DNA of 64,000 bases from an uncultured Bariatricus sp. (GTDB taxonomy: Bacteria > Bacillota > Clostridia > Lachnospirales > Lachnospiraceae), in assembly GCA_934307065.1 (NCBI GenBank), contig CAKRCD010000007.1, forward strand, positions 44,604 to 108,603, written 5' to 3'. Below are positions 35,074-44,098 of this stretch, piece by piece. The notes below the pieces were generated by a model. The model did not search any database. It was not told where the DNA came from and saw only the letters and a list, made by a program, of their open reading frames with translations. The first letter of the stretch is position 1; every line of letters begins with the position of its first letter. The position numbers were made by a program, and so were the translations under genes.

Positions 35074-36192
35074 TTATAATTCGTATCTTTCTCCATCTTC
35101 TACTACAATCTGAACGCCATCTCCGCTGACATAACGTGTATTCGCCCGAATCGTACTCCGACTTTCAACAATACAATTTTCAATATACGTATTATCGCCC
35201 AAATAAACATCATTCAAAATGATTGAATTTCGAATCACACAATTATTTCCAACAAATACCTTTTTAAACAAAACAGAATTTTCCACTGTTCCATTAATGA
35301 TACATCCACTGGAAACCAGACTGTTCTTTACCGCAGCCCCCGGGTTATACTTCGCAGGTGGCAAATCAGTAACCTTCGAATATATTGCCGGATAATCCCG
35401 CCAAAAATATTTTCTTACCTCTGGCTTCAGGAAATCCATATTTGCTCGATAATATGCGTCTACTGTTGCAATATTGCACCAATAATCCTCTAATTTATAA
35501 GCGCAAATTCTTTTCAAATTCTTATATCGAATCAGAATGTCTCTCACAAAGTCATATTTCTTCTCAACGGCACTCTGTTCGATTAAATCAATCAGCATTC
35601 TTCGTCTGATAATATAAATACCGGTTGAAATCAAATGCGAACTCGGTAATGATGTTTTTTCTTCAAACTCCACTATCCGCATTTCATCATTTACCTTTAT
35701 CGTTCCAAAACGACTAAAATCCGTATCTGATTCCATCTCTTTACATACCACAGTAATATCTGCTTTTGTATCCATATGATATTCTAACACTTTGCTGTAA
35801 TCCAGCTTGTACACTGCATCTCCCGATGTGATAATAACATATGGCTCATGACACCTCTTCAAGAAATCCAGATTCTGGTAAATTGCATCCGCAGTTCCCC
35901 GATACCAGTCTCCATTCTCCTTCGTAATTGTTGGTGGAAATACATAAAGTCCTCCCTGTTTTCTTCCGAAGTCCCACCATTTCGAAGAATTGAGATGTTC
36001 ATTTAAAGAACGGGAATTGTACTGTGTCAGTACAGCAACCTTATTTACATGCGAATTTGCCATATTACTAAGTGCAAAATCAATGCTCCGGTAACTTCCC
36101 GCTATAGGCATAGCTGCCACGGCACGTCTGTATGTAAGTTCTCTCAGCTTATTGCTGTCTCCACCTGCCAAGATAATTCCTACTGCTCTCAT
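35074..36192 (-). CDS. glgD: glucose-1-phosphate adenylyltransferase subunit GlgD
   Basis: A 372-aa GlgC-related subunit of the Firmicute ADP-glucose pyrophosphorylase for glycogen synthesis. The nucleotidyltransferase fold is at the N-terminus ([21 protein letters not shown]), with a left-handed beta-helix of hexapeptide repeats at the end ([19 protein letters not shown]). The canonical GGxGxRL nucleotide loop is altered to [10 protein letters not shown], as usual for the regulatory GlgD subunit, so it is probably not catalytic alone. Its ATG overlaps the glgC stop by 4 nt, tying production of the two subunits together. Confidence 0.95.
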   Translation of the reverse strand: MRAVGIILAGGDSNKLRELTYRRAVAAMPIAGSYRSIDFALSNMANSHVNKVAVLTQYNSRSLNEHLNSSKWWDFGRKQGGLYVFPPTITKENGDWYRGTADAIYQNLDFLKRCHEPYVIITSGDAVYKLDYSKVLEYHMDTKADITVVCKEMESDTDFSRFGTIKVNDEMRIVEFEEKTSLPSSHLISTGIYIIRRRMLIDLIEQSAVEKKYDFVRDILIRYKNLKRICAYKLEDYWCNIATVDAYYRANMDFLKPEVRKYFWRDYPAIYSKVTDLPPAKYNPGAAVKNSLVSSGCIINGTVENSVLFKKVFVGNNCVIRNSIILNDVYLGDNTYIENCIVESRSTIRANTRYVSGDGVQIVVEDGERYEL

Positions 36193-37463
36193 GATACGTC
36201 ACCCGCCTTTATCAACGTTCCTCCACTCTCCAGAACACAGTCTGCGTAGTCTTCCTTCGTTGTCACACCACTGACTGCTGTATTTTTCCCAATCTGAACG
36301 CCATCTGGTATGACAGAATTTTCACCCACTGCAACAAGTCCGGAATTATAGATATCCGGTCGGAATTTGTTTGGAGCGTCACTTCCGATTCCCATAATCA
36401 CGTGTCCGCCAATCTGGGCGCCTTCCGCAATAACAGCTTTGTCAATGACGCATCCGGGGCCAATTACTACATCTTTCATAATAATAGAATCCCTTACAAC
36501 AGCCCCCTGTTCTATGATGACACCAGAGCCAACCACACAATTTTCCAGCTTGCCATGTATCTCTGCCCCATCACCGATAATGCATCTTGAAATCGAAGCC
36601 TCGTCTGCCACATACTGCGGTGGAATGGAATCACTCCTTGTATAAATCTGCCAGAACTCTTCATACAGATTAAATTCCGGAATGATATCAATCAGTTCCA
36701 TATTCGCCTCCCAGTAGGAACTTAATGTTCCTACATCCTTCCAGTAACCATGATACTCATAGGCAAACATCCGCTTTCCCTGCTTATGGCAATGTGGAAT
36801 GATATGTTTACCAAAATCACATCCAGGTTCTTCCGAAAGAGCAATGAGTGCTTCTTTCAGAACAGACCAGCTGAAAATGTAAATCCCCATTGATGCCAGA
36901 TTACTTCTCGGATGCGCTGGCTTCTCTTCAAACTCCGTGATTTGTTTGTTATCATCCGTAATCACAATACCAAATCTGCTTGCCTCCTCAATTGGCACCG
37001 GCATGGCTGCAATCGTTACATCCGCATGATTGGCCTTATGAAAATCAAGCATTACCTCATAATCCATCTTGTAAATATGGTCCCCTGACAGAATCAACAC
37101 ATAATCCGGATTAAAAGATTCCATATAATCCAGATTCTGATAAATCGCATTCGCTGTTCCTGTATACCATTCACTGCTTGCACTTTTTTCATATGGCGGA
37201 AGAATGGAAACGCCTCCCACATTGCGGTCCAAATCCCACGGAATACCAATTCCAATATGTGTATTCAATCTGAATGGCTGATATTGTGTCAACACTCCCA
37301 CCGTATCAACTCCAGAATTAATACAATTACTGAGCGGAAAATCAATAATGCGGTATTTTCCCCCGAATGCGACAGCCGGTTTAGCAACTTTAGCAGTTAA
37401 TATTCCTAGTCTGCTGCCTTGTCCACCCGCCAGAAGCATCGCTATCATTTCTTTTTTGACCAT
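36189..37463 (-). CDS. glgC: glucose-1-phosphate adenylyltransferase
   Basis: The catalytic subunit makes ADP-glucose from ATP and glucose 1-phosphate. The 424-aa protein has [16 protein letters not shown] near residue 8, [18 protein letters not shown] near 34, [16 protein letters not shown] near 97, and a C-terminal beta-helix ([24 protein letters not shown], read in parts). AAGGGGTGAGA precedes the ATG, and a good promoter lies at 37496-37524. No other glycogen gene (glgA, glgB, glgP) is in the window. Confidence 0.97.
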   Translation of the reverse strand: MVKKEMIAMLLAGGQGSRLGILTAKVAKPAVAFGGKYRIIDFPLSNCINSGVDTVGVLTQYQPFRLNTHIGIGIPWDLDRNVGGVSILPPYEKSASSEWYTGTANAIYQNLDYMESFNPDYVLILSGDHIYKMDYEVMLDFHKANHADVTIAAMPVPIEEASRFGIVITDDNKQITEFEEKPAHPRSNLASMGIYIFSWSVLKEALIALSEEPGCDFGKHIIPHCHKQGKRMFAYEYHGYWKDVGTLSSYWEANMELIDIIPEFNLYEEFWQIYTRSDSIPPQYVADEASISRCIIGDGAEIHGKLENCVVGSGVIIEQGAVVRDSIIMKDVVIGPGCVIDKAVIAEGAQIGGHVIMGIGSDAPNKFRPDIYNSGLVAVGENSVIPDGVQIGKNTAVSGVTTKEDYADCVLESGGTLIKAGDVS

Positions 37464-37495
37464 ATTCTCACCCCTTCCCAGTAAACGTTACGTCT

Positions 37496-37524
37496 ATTAT
37501 AGCATATTGTGCAAATATAGTGAA
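37496..37524 (-). promoter_or_regulatory. promoter of glgCD
   Basis: On the minus strand TTCACT (37519-37524) is 17 bp from a perfect TATAAT (37496-37501), giving a leader of about 30 nt. Confidence 0.7.
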
Positions 37525-37589
37525 CAATCTTTACAAACATTTTTCCTTCATTACCCTTTTTTTATCCAAATCTCACAAAAAGAAATGGC

Positions 37590-37618
37590 TTGGTTTTTTT
37601 TTCGTATATGTATATAAT
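37590..37618 (+). promoter_or_regulatory. promoter of murC
   Basis: TTGGTT (37590-37595) is 17 bp from a perfect TATAAT (37613-37618). The predicted start of transcription falls within AGGAGG (37623-37628), which would leave only part of that SD in the transcript. Confidence 0.7.
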
Positions 37619-37640
37619 ATATAGGAGGAATTTTTTAATT

Positions 37641-37691
37641 ATGACAATAAATTTTGCAACATTCCACAGTGCAGCCTCTGCCTGCGGATAG
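37641..37691 (+). CDS. possible 16-aa leader peptide upstream of murC
   Basis: The reading frame MTINFATFHSAASACG ends in TAG 16 nt before the murC ATG, right at the murC SD. AGGAGG lies 12 nt before its ATG, which is far and may be partly cut off by the promoter. If translated, it could couple to or gate murC translation. Its residues show no run of a single amino acid that would suggest classical attenuation. This is tentative. Confidence 0.3.
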   Translation: MTINFATFHSAASACG

Positions 37692-37707
37692 AATAGGAAG
37701 TGTAATG

Positions 37708-39084
37708 ATGTATAAAATAGACTTTAACAAACCATGCCATATTCATTTTATAGGAATTGGCGGGATTAGCATGAGTGGACTTGCAGAGATTCTTCTGGAA
37801 GAAGATTTTACCGTGTCCGGTTCTGACTCCAAAGAAACGCCTCTGACCGACCATCTTACCCAAAATGGAGCACAGATATTCTATGGCCAGAAGGCTTCAA
37901 ACATTATTCCCGGCATTGATGTGGTTGTATATACTGCCGCAATCCACGCAGATAACGAAGAGTACAAAGAAGCAGTGCGCCAGAATCTTCCAATGCTCTC
38001 CAGAGCAGAACTTCTCGGTCAGCTTATGACAAATTACGATATTCCTATCGCAATTTCGGGAACACACGGAAAGACAACAACAACTTCTATGATGTCGCAC
38101 ATTCTGTTAGACGGAGAACTTGATCCTACGATTTCTGTAGGTGGCATCTTAAAAGCAATTGGCGGAAATATCCGTGTCGGTAAATCCGAATATTTTGTAA
38201 CCGAAGCATGTGAATACACAAACAGTTTTCTGCACTTCTTTCCCAAAATTGGGGTTATATTAAATATTGATGCAGACCATCTGGATTTCTTTAAGGATTT
38301 AGATGACATCCGCCACTCTTTCCGCAAGTTTGCAGAGCTTTTACCGGACGATGGCACTCTCGTTATCAACAATGAGATTCCAAAGCTGGCAGAAATAACG
38401 GATGGACTTTCCTGCAAGGTAATTACTTTTGGTAACTCCGGTTCGGACTACAGTGCTACAGATATCAGCTATGACGAACTTGGAAATGCATCCTTTACGG
38501 TGGTAAAACATGGAACACCGGCAGAGCATATTACCCTCTCTGTAGGTGGAAAACATAACATTTATAATGCACTTTCCGTGATTGCTGTATCTGATTTACT
38601 CCAGATTTCTACAGAACACATTCAGAACGGACTTCTTTCCTTCCATGGAACAGACCGTCGTTTTCAGTATAAAGGAACCGTAAATGGAATTACCGTGATT
38701 GATGACTATGCACATCATCCTACGGAAATCGCAGCTACACTTACAACAGCAGAGCACTACCCACACCGGGAACTCTGGTGCATTTTCCAACCACATACGT
38801 ATTCAAGAACCAAGTCCCTGTTCTCGGAATTTGCATCTGCACTCTCCAAAGCGCAACACCTGATTCTTGCAGATATTTATGCTGCCAGAGAAACAGATAC
38901 TTTGGGTGTCTCATCCGAACAGCTTGCCGGTGCTGTCAGAGAACTTGGCTGCGATGCCGTTTATCTTCCGGATTTTTCGTCCATTGAAGACTATGTACTT
39001 GCGCACTGTAAAGAAGGAGACCTTCTTATCACAATGGGGGCCGGAGATGTGGTAAATATCGGAGAAGAATTACTCCAAAAATAG
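37708..39084 (+). CDS. murC: UDP-N-acetylmuramate--L-alanine ligase
   Basis: The first Mur ligase; it joins L-alanine to UDP-MurNAc in peptidoglycan synthesis. The 458-aa protein begins YKIDFNKPCHIHFIGIGGIS with the UDP-binding IGIGGISMSGLAEI, then the P-loop ISGTHGKTTTTSMMSHIL near residue 112, TEACEYTNSFL near 160, and IDDYAHHPTEIAATL near 330. The ATG at 37708 has AGGAAG 7 nt upstream; ATG 37705 is nearer. A TTG at 37654 is an unlikely extension because it runs through the SD and leader region. Confidence 0.96.
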   Translation: MYKIDFNKPCHIHFIGIGGISMSGLAEILLEEDFTVSGSDSKETPLTDHLTQNGAQIFYGQKASNIIPGIDVVVYTAAIHADNEEYKEAVRQNLPMLSRAELLGQLMTNYDIPIAISGTHGKTTTTSMMSHILLDGELDPTISVGGILKAIGGNIRVGKSEYFVTEACEYTNSFLHFFPKIGVILNIDADHLDFFKDLDDIRHSFRKFAELLPDDGTLVINNEIPKLAEITDGLSCKVITFGNSGSDYSATDISYDELGNASFTVVKHGTPAEHITLSVGGKHNIYNALSVIAVSDLLQISTEHIQNGLLSFHGTDRRFQYKGTVNGITVIDDYAHHPTEIAATLTTAEHYPHRELWCIFQPHTYSRTKSLFSEFASALSKAQHLILADIYAARETDTLGVSSEQLAGAVRELGCDAVYLPDFSSIEDYVLAHCKEGDLLITMGAGDVVNIGEELLQK

Positions 39085-39126
39085 TTATCCACATTATCCA
39101 CATAAGTTATGCCGGATTTATCAACA
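39085..39126 (+). promoter_or_regulatory. cluster of three DnaA boxes upstream of dnaD
   Basis: TTATCCACA occurs twice in direct tandem (39085-39093 and 39094-39102), both perfect DnaA boxes. TTATCAACA, a near-consensus box, follows at 39118-39126. All three have the same orientation. They begin on the last base of the murC gene and end about 83 nt before the dnaD start. A TATAAT lies at 39169-39174, without a clear -35. The position suggests that DnaA regulates the dnaD-dnaI-like transcription unit. Confidence 0.8.
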
Positions 39127-39208
39127 AAAAATCCGTGTTTTAAGGGAAATAACTCTTTTTTTCCACGCTATAATAATGTTATACTTGAATAACGAAAGGA
39201 GTGGGAAA

Positions 39209-40279
39209 ATGAACGTCCTTACTTTACACAATTATTTTCAAAGCGAAATTACTTTAGTTGAAAATACATTTATAGACCAATATATGGCAAAAGCAAACGG
39301 AGAATATGTAAAAGTATATCTCCTTTTGTTACGTCATTTGAACCATTCCGGTTCATCTTTGAGTATTTCACAGATGGCTGACCGTCTGGAAAATACAGAA
39401 GGTGATATTATTCGCGCCTTAAAATATTGGGAAAAATCCGGTCTTCTGACATTAGACTACAATCAGGAACAGCAGATTATTGGCATTGACTTTGGTTCCG
39501 GAAAGACAAGCTCTGACTCTTCCTTGGCTCATGATATTCCCGCTGCTGTAAATCCAGAAGCTTCGAGAATAACTCCTGTTCCTGCAGCCACGGCTTCTTC
39601 TTTACCTGCTGCAGAGAAAAAATCAACCTTGAACCGCAAAGAGTTGAAACAGATTTTGTTTATCGCAGAGCAATATCTAGGTAAGACATTGAGTCTTACG
39701 GATGTCGATACCATTACTTATTTTTATGATACCCTGCAGTTTTCTGCAGATTTGATTGAATACCTGATTGAGTACTGCGTCGAAAATGGTCATAAGAGTA
39801 TGCATTATATTCAGAAAGTAGCTCTTGCCTGGTCTGATGAACATATTACTACTGTTCAACAGGCACGCAGTTCATCTGCACTGTATAACCGGAACTGTTA
39901 TTCTGTTCTAAACGCATTTGGCATCAAAGGGCGTGGTCCGGCCGCATCAGAGTTAGAATATATCCGTAAATGGTACGATACAGAAAGCTTCGACCATGAG
40001 ATTATTTTAGAAGCCTGCAGCCGTACTGTACTTGCGATTCATCAGCCAAGCTTTGAATACGCAGACAAAATTTTGCAGAATTGGAAGCAAAACCATGTAC
40101 ATACATTAAAAGATATTCGTTCTCAGGATACTGCCTTTGAGCAGGCAAAAGCTGCCGCAAAGAAACCTGCGCCAAAGACTTCCGTTAAACAAACTGTATC
40201 TCCTTCAAAATTCCGTAATTTTGAAGAACGTTCTTACGATATGGACGAATTAACAAAAGAACTTTTAAAGACGAACTAA
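39209..40279 (+). CDS. DnaD domain primosome protein
   Basis: A 356-aa replication-initiation protein. The N-terminal winged helix (DnaD_N-like, residues 20-95) shows YVKVYLLLLRHLNHSGSSLSI and ADRLENTEGDIIRALKYWEKSGLL. A DnaB_2/DnaD C-terminal domain follows at about 230-320 (NAFGIKGRGPAASELEYIRKWYD), with a Ser/Ala/Pro-rich linker between. Such proteins remodel DNA at the origin and at stalled forks and help load helicase with the DnaI-type protein encoded next. The ATG at 39209 has AAGGAG 7-8 nt upstream. DnaA boxes lie in its upstream region. Confidence 0.92.
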   Translation: MNVLTLHNYFQSEITLVENTFIDQYMAKANGEYVKVYLLLLRHLNHSGSSLSISQMADRLENTEGDIIRALKYWEKSGLLTLDYNQEQQIIGIDFGSGKTSSDSSLAHDIPAAVNPEASRITPVPAATASSLPAAEKKSTLNRKELKQILFIAEQYLGKTLSLTDVDTITYFYDTLQFSADLIEYLIEYCVENGHKSMHYIQKVALAWSDEHITTVQQARSSSALYNRNCYSVLNAFGIKGRGPAASELEYIRKWYDTESFDHEIILEACSRTVLAIHQPSFEYADKILQNWKQNHVHTLKDIRSQDTAFEQAKAAAKKPAPKTSVKQTVSPSKFRNFEERSYDMDELTKELLKTN

Positions 40280-40304
40280 CCGTAATCTTGGAAAGGAGGC
40301 CACA

Positions 40305-41315
40305 GTGCCGCTCACGAATTCCCAGTACAATACGCTTATGCGTGCATATGAACAAAAGCAATTAAAAAGCCGTGACCGGTTAAATGCACATTTCGAACGT
40401 GCTTACGCACAGATTCCCGAATTAAAAGCTGTGGATGATTCTATTTCCAAATGTAGTCTGGAGCAGGCAAAAAAGCTGTTAAATGGGGACGAGAATGCTC
40501 TTTCTGCCTTGAAAAAAGAAATTCATGCTTTGTCCGGGAAACGTGCTTCTCTGCTTCAAAGCGCCAGGTTTCCTGCGGATTACCTGGAGCCATCTTATGA
40601 GTGTGCTGACTGTCACGACACCGGGTATATTGGAAATCAAAAATGCCACTGTTTTCAAAAGGCTGCCATTGACTTATTCTATACGCAGTCGAATCTAAAG
40701 GGACTTTTAGAATCCGAAAACTTTGACTGTTTTTCTTTTGACTATTATTCACCAAATTATATAGATAAACTATCCGGTCAGTCTGCTTTGCAGCTTGCCC
40801 GTCATGCATATGAAGAATGTAGGAACTATATTCACACTTTTGCTTCAGATACTGTAAATGCAGAAAAGAATAATTTGCTGATTTTCGGGAATACCGGAGT
40901 AGGAAAGACTTTTTTAACCCACTGTATTGCCCGCGATATTATGCAGTCAGGACACTCTGTTTTATATCTGACTGCCACGGAATTTTTTGACGCACTCCTT
41001 GATAAAGCCTTTCACCAGAATGACGAAAGTCTGAATCTTTATGAGCAGATTCAGGAATGTGAGCTTCTCATCATTGATGATTTGGGAACGGAGCGCAATA
41101 CCGATTTTGTTATTTCACAGTTGTTTGTGTGTCTGAATAACCGGATTCTGAATCAGAAATCCACAATTATATCGACAAACCTGACCTTGAACGAGATTAA
41201 GTCCAACTACACAGAGCGGACTTTCTCGCGTATCAGTAATCACTATAAAGTACTTCGCCTTGCCGGCGATGATATACGAATACAAAAGAGACTTATGAAC
41301 AGGGAGGATATTTAA
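40305..41315 (+). CDS. DnaI/DnaC-type helicase loader ATPase
   Basis: A 336-aa AAA+ ATPase that probably loads the replicative helicase. The N-terminal helical part is followed by a probable zinc site, CADCHDTGYIGNQKCHC (about residues 99-115), then Walker A GNTGVGKTF near 193, and Walker B LLIIDDLGTE near 248. NHYKVLRLAGDDIR closes the protein. The start is GTG with AAAGGAGG 5 nt upstream. It follows dnaD by 25 nt and precedes prs by one base, so all three are probably one transcription unit. Confidence 0.92.
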   Translation: MPLTNSQYNTLMRAYEQKQLKSRDRLNAHFERAYAQIPELKAVDDSISKCSLEQAKKLLNGDENALSALKKEIHALSGKRASLLQSARFPADYLEPSYECADCHDTGYIGNQKCHCFQKAAIDLFYTQSNLKGLLESENFDCFSFDYYSPNYIDKLSGQSALQLARHAYEECRNYIHTFASDTVNAEKNNLLIFGNTGVGKTFLTHCIARDIMQSGHSVLYLTATEFFDALLDKAFHQNDESLNLYEQIQECELLIIDDLGTERNTDFVISQLFVCLNNRILNQKSTIISTNLTLNEIKSNYTERTFSRISNHYKVLRLAGDDIRIQKRLMNREDI

Positions 41316-41316
41316 C

Positions 41317-42504
41317 ATGGTACATCGTACTGACCGCATTCTGGATAATATTCCAGTAGGAGCACTTGGCATTATTTCTTTACCGGGATGTGAAGAAATG
41401 GGAAACCGGGTAAATGATTATCTCGTAAAATGGAGAAAGGAAACAGATCATGCGCACAAAGACAATATTGTCTTCTCCGGCTATGAAAATGATACCTATC
41501 TCATTGATGCTAAAGTACCTCGCTTCGGTTCTGGTGAAGCAAAGGGTATTATCGAAGAATCTGTGAGAGGAAAAGATTTGTATCTCATGGTTGATGTGTG
41601 CAATTACAGCCTTACCTATTCCTTGTCCGGAAATACCAATCACATGTCTCCTGATGATCATTTCCAGAATCTGAAACGTATCATTGCCGCTGTAGGCGGA
41701 AAGGCAAGACGTTTAAATGTCATCATGCCGTTCCTCTATGAAAGCCGTCAGCATAAGCGCAGCGCCCGCGAGTCTCTGGACTGTGCACTTGCACTTCAGG
41801 AACTTGTCCGTATGGGTGTGGACAACATTATTACCTTTGATGCACATGACCCACGTGTTCAGAATGCGATCCCGCTTAGCGGATTTGAGACAGTACGTCC
41901 TACTTACCAGTTTATCAAAGGACTGCTCCGCTCATTCGATGATTTACAGTTAGACAGTGAGCATCTGATGGCTATCAGCCCGGATGAAGGTGCAACCGGA
42001 CGAGCTATTTATTTCGCCAATGTTCTTGGAATTGATATGGGTATGTTCTACAAACGCCGCGATTATACGCAGGTTGTAAACGGTCGCAATCCGATTGTTG
42101 CCCATGAATTTCTTGGTTCTTCTGTAGAAGGAAAAGACGTTATCATTTTAGACGATATGATTTCATCCGGTGACAGTATCTTAGATGTTGCAAAGCAGTT
42201 AAAAGCGCGTAAAGCCAGACGTATCTTCGCAGCTGCTACATTTGGACTTTTTACAAACGGCATGGAAAAATTTGACCAGGCTTATGAAGAAGGACTGATT
42301 CACGGTATTTTAACTACAAATCTGATTTACCAGACACCAGAACTACTCAGCCGCCCTTACTATATCGACTGCGACATGAGCAAATATGTTGCTCTCTTAA
42401 TTGATACGCTGAATCATGATGGTTCTATCAGTGGTTTATTAGACCCATATGACCGTATTCAGGCAATTGTGGAAGCCTACAAAAAAGGCGAACCTATCGA
42501 GTAA
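41317..42504 (+). CDS. prs: ribose-phosphate pyrophosphokinase (long form)
   Basis: Makes PRPP from ribose 5-phosphate and ATP for nucleotide, NAD and amino acid synthesis. At 395 aa it is about 80 residues longer than typical Prs (about 315 aa). PRPP-loop sequence VIILDDMISSGDSILDVAKQL lies near residue 278 (read in two parts), and FDAHDPRVQN near 174 corresponds to the metal-binding region. Long forms are seen in Clostridia. GGAGG lies 9 nt before the ATG. It ends at a strong terminator shared with the convergent SbcC-like gene. Confidence 0.92.
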   Translation: MVHRTDRILDNIPVGALGIISLPGCEEMGNRVNDYLVKWRKETDHAHKDNIVFSGYENDTYLIDAKVPRFGSGEAKGIIEESVRGKDLYLMVDVCNYSLTYSLSGNTNHMSPDDHFQNLKRIIAAVGGKARRLNVIMPFLYESRQHKRSARESLDCALALQELVRMGVDNIITFDAHDPRVQNAIPLSGFETVRPTYQFIKGLLRSFDDLQLDSEHLMAISPDEGATGRAIYFANVLGIDMGMFYKRRDYTQVVNGRNPIVAHEFLGSSVEGKDVIILDDMISSGDSILDVAKQLKARKARRIFAAATFGLFTNGMEKFDQAYEEGLIHGILTTNLIYQTPELLSRPYYIDCDMSKYVALLIDTLNHDGSISGLLDPYDRIQAIVEAYKKGEPIE

Positions 42505-42513
42505 CGTTTACAG

Positions 42514-42541
42514 AAAAGGCACTGCAATCGCAGTGCCTTTT
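42514..42541. terminator. bidirectional terminator between prs and the SbcC-like gene
   Basis: Perfect 12-bp stem AAAAGGCACTGC/GCAGTGCCTTTT with a 4-nt loop, U-rich on both strands. Confidence 0.92.
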
Positions 42542-42558
42542 CTTATTTACCTTCTTAT

Positions 42559-44097
42559 TTACGGATTCTGCTCCGTTCCTAATTCAATTTTGTGAAACAG
42601 AATTCCATTTTTCTTCATCAGTTCTTCTTCGCGTTTCTGACAAGTAAAAACGATAACCTGATGTCCACTTTTGTCCAGCCAGCGAAGGGTTCTCTCCAGT
42701 CTCTGATCATCATAATATGCAAACGTATCATCCAAAATCAATGGATATTTTTCTTCATACATTATATTTGCCGTTGCAATACGAAGTGCCAGTTGAAGTT
42801 GTTCCAGAGTTCCAAGACTGACCTGATTCATCGACACTTTCCGTTCTCCGGTAAAAAGTGACATTTCCAGTTGTTCATCAATCCAGACTTTCTCATACTT
42901 TTCGTCTGTCATCTTGGCAAATATCTCCGAAACCTCTTCATTCAGCCTTTTTCCGATTCCATCCTGCATCTCCTTTGCGATGTTCTGAATGCGTTCTGCT
43001 GCAAGTTCCAATGCCTTCCTTCGTTTCTTCTGCTCTGTCGTTTCTCTGCCGACCTCTTCGCATTCTTCTATTTGTTCCTGAAGATTTTCGTAATAGATTT
43101 GCTTTTCCTGATAATCTTCTTTCAGTTTTTCCAGTCTGCCCTCGCACTTGTTAATCTCATTCCAGACTTTCTGTGCTTCTCTTTTCTTCTTTTCTTCATC
43201 CTTATTCTTACGTCCATCTTTGAGGGCATTCCATACATAAATTCCCTCTGCAAGAATAATCACGATACTACCAACCAGATTCCATGGCTTATCGAATACA
43301 ATCATTGCTAATACCACAATCGCTATCATAACAATCGCTGCAATCGGATGAATCCGCCACTGGTCCAAGCTATGCGGACTGTCAACATTCATCTTTGTAA
43401 ACTCTTTATTATACTTCTCTTGTTCTTCTTTTACCTGTGCAGTCTCTTTCTCCAGACTACGCAAATCTCTCCACACATAAGATGCTTCCTGTTCGATGTG
43501 CTCCTTCTGTTCCTGTGCCTTTTCTGTTTGCTTCCTTACCTCACGCTCCAATTGCTTTTTGCGTTCCTTCAGGCTCTGCAGAGCTGCACTCATATTAATC
43601 TGACTGTCTCCGGAAACATAATAATTGGCAGCATAGTTCTTTAATTCTTCTGCCAGCTCATTTCCTACGAGGACTTTGCTCTGCCCGACTGCCACTGTGT
43701 TATCATAGTCCAGTTCCTTCAGCCCTCCAAGCAGAATTTCCAAATCCCCATGCTCCAGCGAAAACTCCTCCCCGTCATCCTCACAAAATAAGAAAGCACA
43801 TTTTGAATACTTATCAAAATTTCTATTCAGGCAAAAATGTTTCCCCTCACATGTAAAACGTAAGGTTCCAGAATAAGAATTGGGATTTGACCAGGGTTCA
43901 TATTTACTGAAATTGTCTTTTAATGCAGCCCGTCCCCTTCCGCGCTCCATACCAAAAAGCATTCCTCGCAGAAACGTATATATCGTAGATTTTCCTGACT
44001 CATTTTCTCCATATATTAAATTGATTCCATCGGAAAGTTCGATTTTTTTATCTTGGAACTTTCCAAAATTTTTCAGAAATAACTCTGTAATCCTCAT
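42559..44097 (-). CDS. SbcC/Rad50-like (YhaN-like) ATPase with a membrane hairpin in its coiled coil
   Basis: A 512-aa SMC-like ATPase. Walker A YGENESGKST lies at 29-38 and a QSK motif near 139-141. Long coiled coils run at about 165-240 and 300-385. The ABC signature VSLGTLEQLQLALRI is near 426-440 and Walker B LILDDTFA near 453-460. Instead of a CxxC zinc hook, the coiled-coil tip holds two hydrophobic segments (251-267 and 273-290), so the protein is probably membrane-attached, like Bacillus YhaN. It starts 1 nt after the SbcD-like stop and should form a complex with that nuclease. Confidence 0.88.
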   Translation of the reverse strand: MRITELFLKNFGKFQDKKIELSDGINLIYGENESGKSTIYTFLRGMLFGMERGRGRAALKDNFSKYEPWSNPNSYSGTLRFTCEGKHFCLNRNFDKYSKCAFLFCEDDGEEFSLEHGDLEILLGGLKELDYDNTVAVGQSKVLVGNELAEELKNYAANYYVSGDSQINMSAALQSLKERKKQLEREVRKQTEKAQEQKEHIEQEASYVWRDLRSLEKETAQVKEEQEKYNKEFTKMNVDSPHSLDQWRIHPIAAIVMIAIVVLAMIVFDKPWNLVGSIVIILAEGIYVWNALKDGRKNKDEEKKKREAQKVWNEINKCEGRLEKLKEDYQEKQIYYENLQEQIEECEEVGRETTEQKKRRKALELAAERIQNIAKEMQDGIGKRLNEEVSEIFAKMTDEKYEKVWIDEQLEMSLFTGERKVSMNQVSLGTLEQLQLALRIATANIMYEEKYPLILDDTFAYYDDQRLERTLRWLDKSGHQVIVFTCQKREEELMKKNGILFHKIELGTEQNP

Positions 44098-44098
44098 A

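Noticed and set aside
39085-39208. Chromosomal origin of replication
   Set aside because: Only three DnaA boxes, no dnaA or dnaN nearby, and no obvious AT-rich unwinding element; regulation is more likely.
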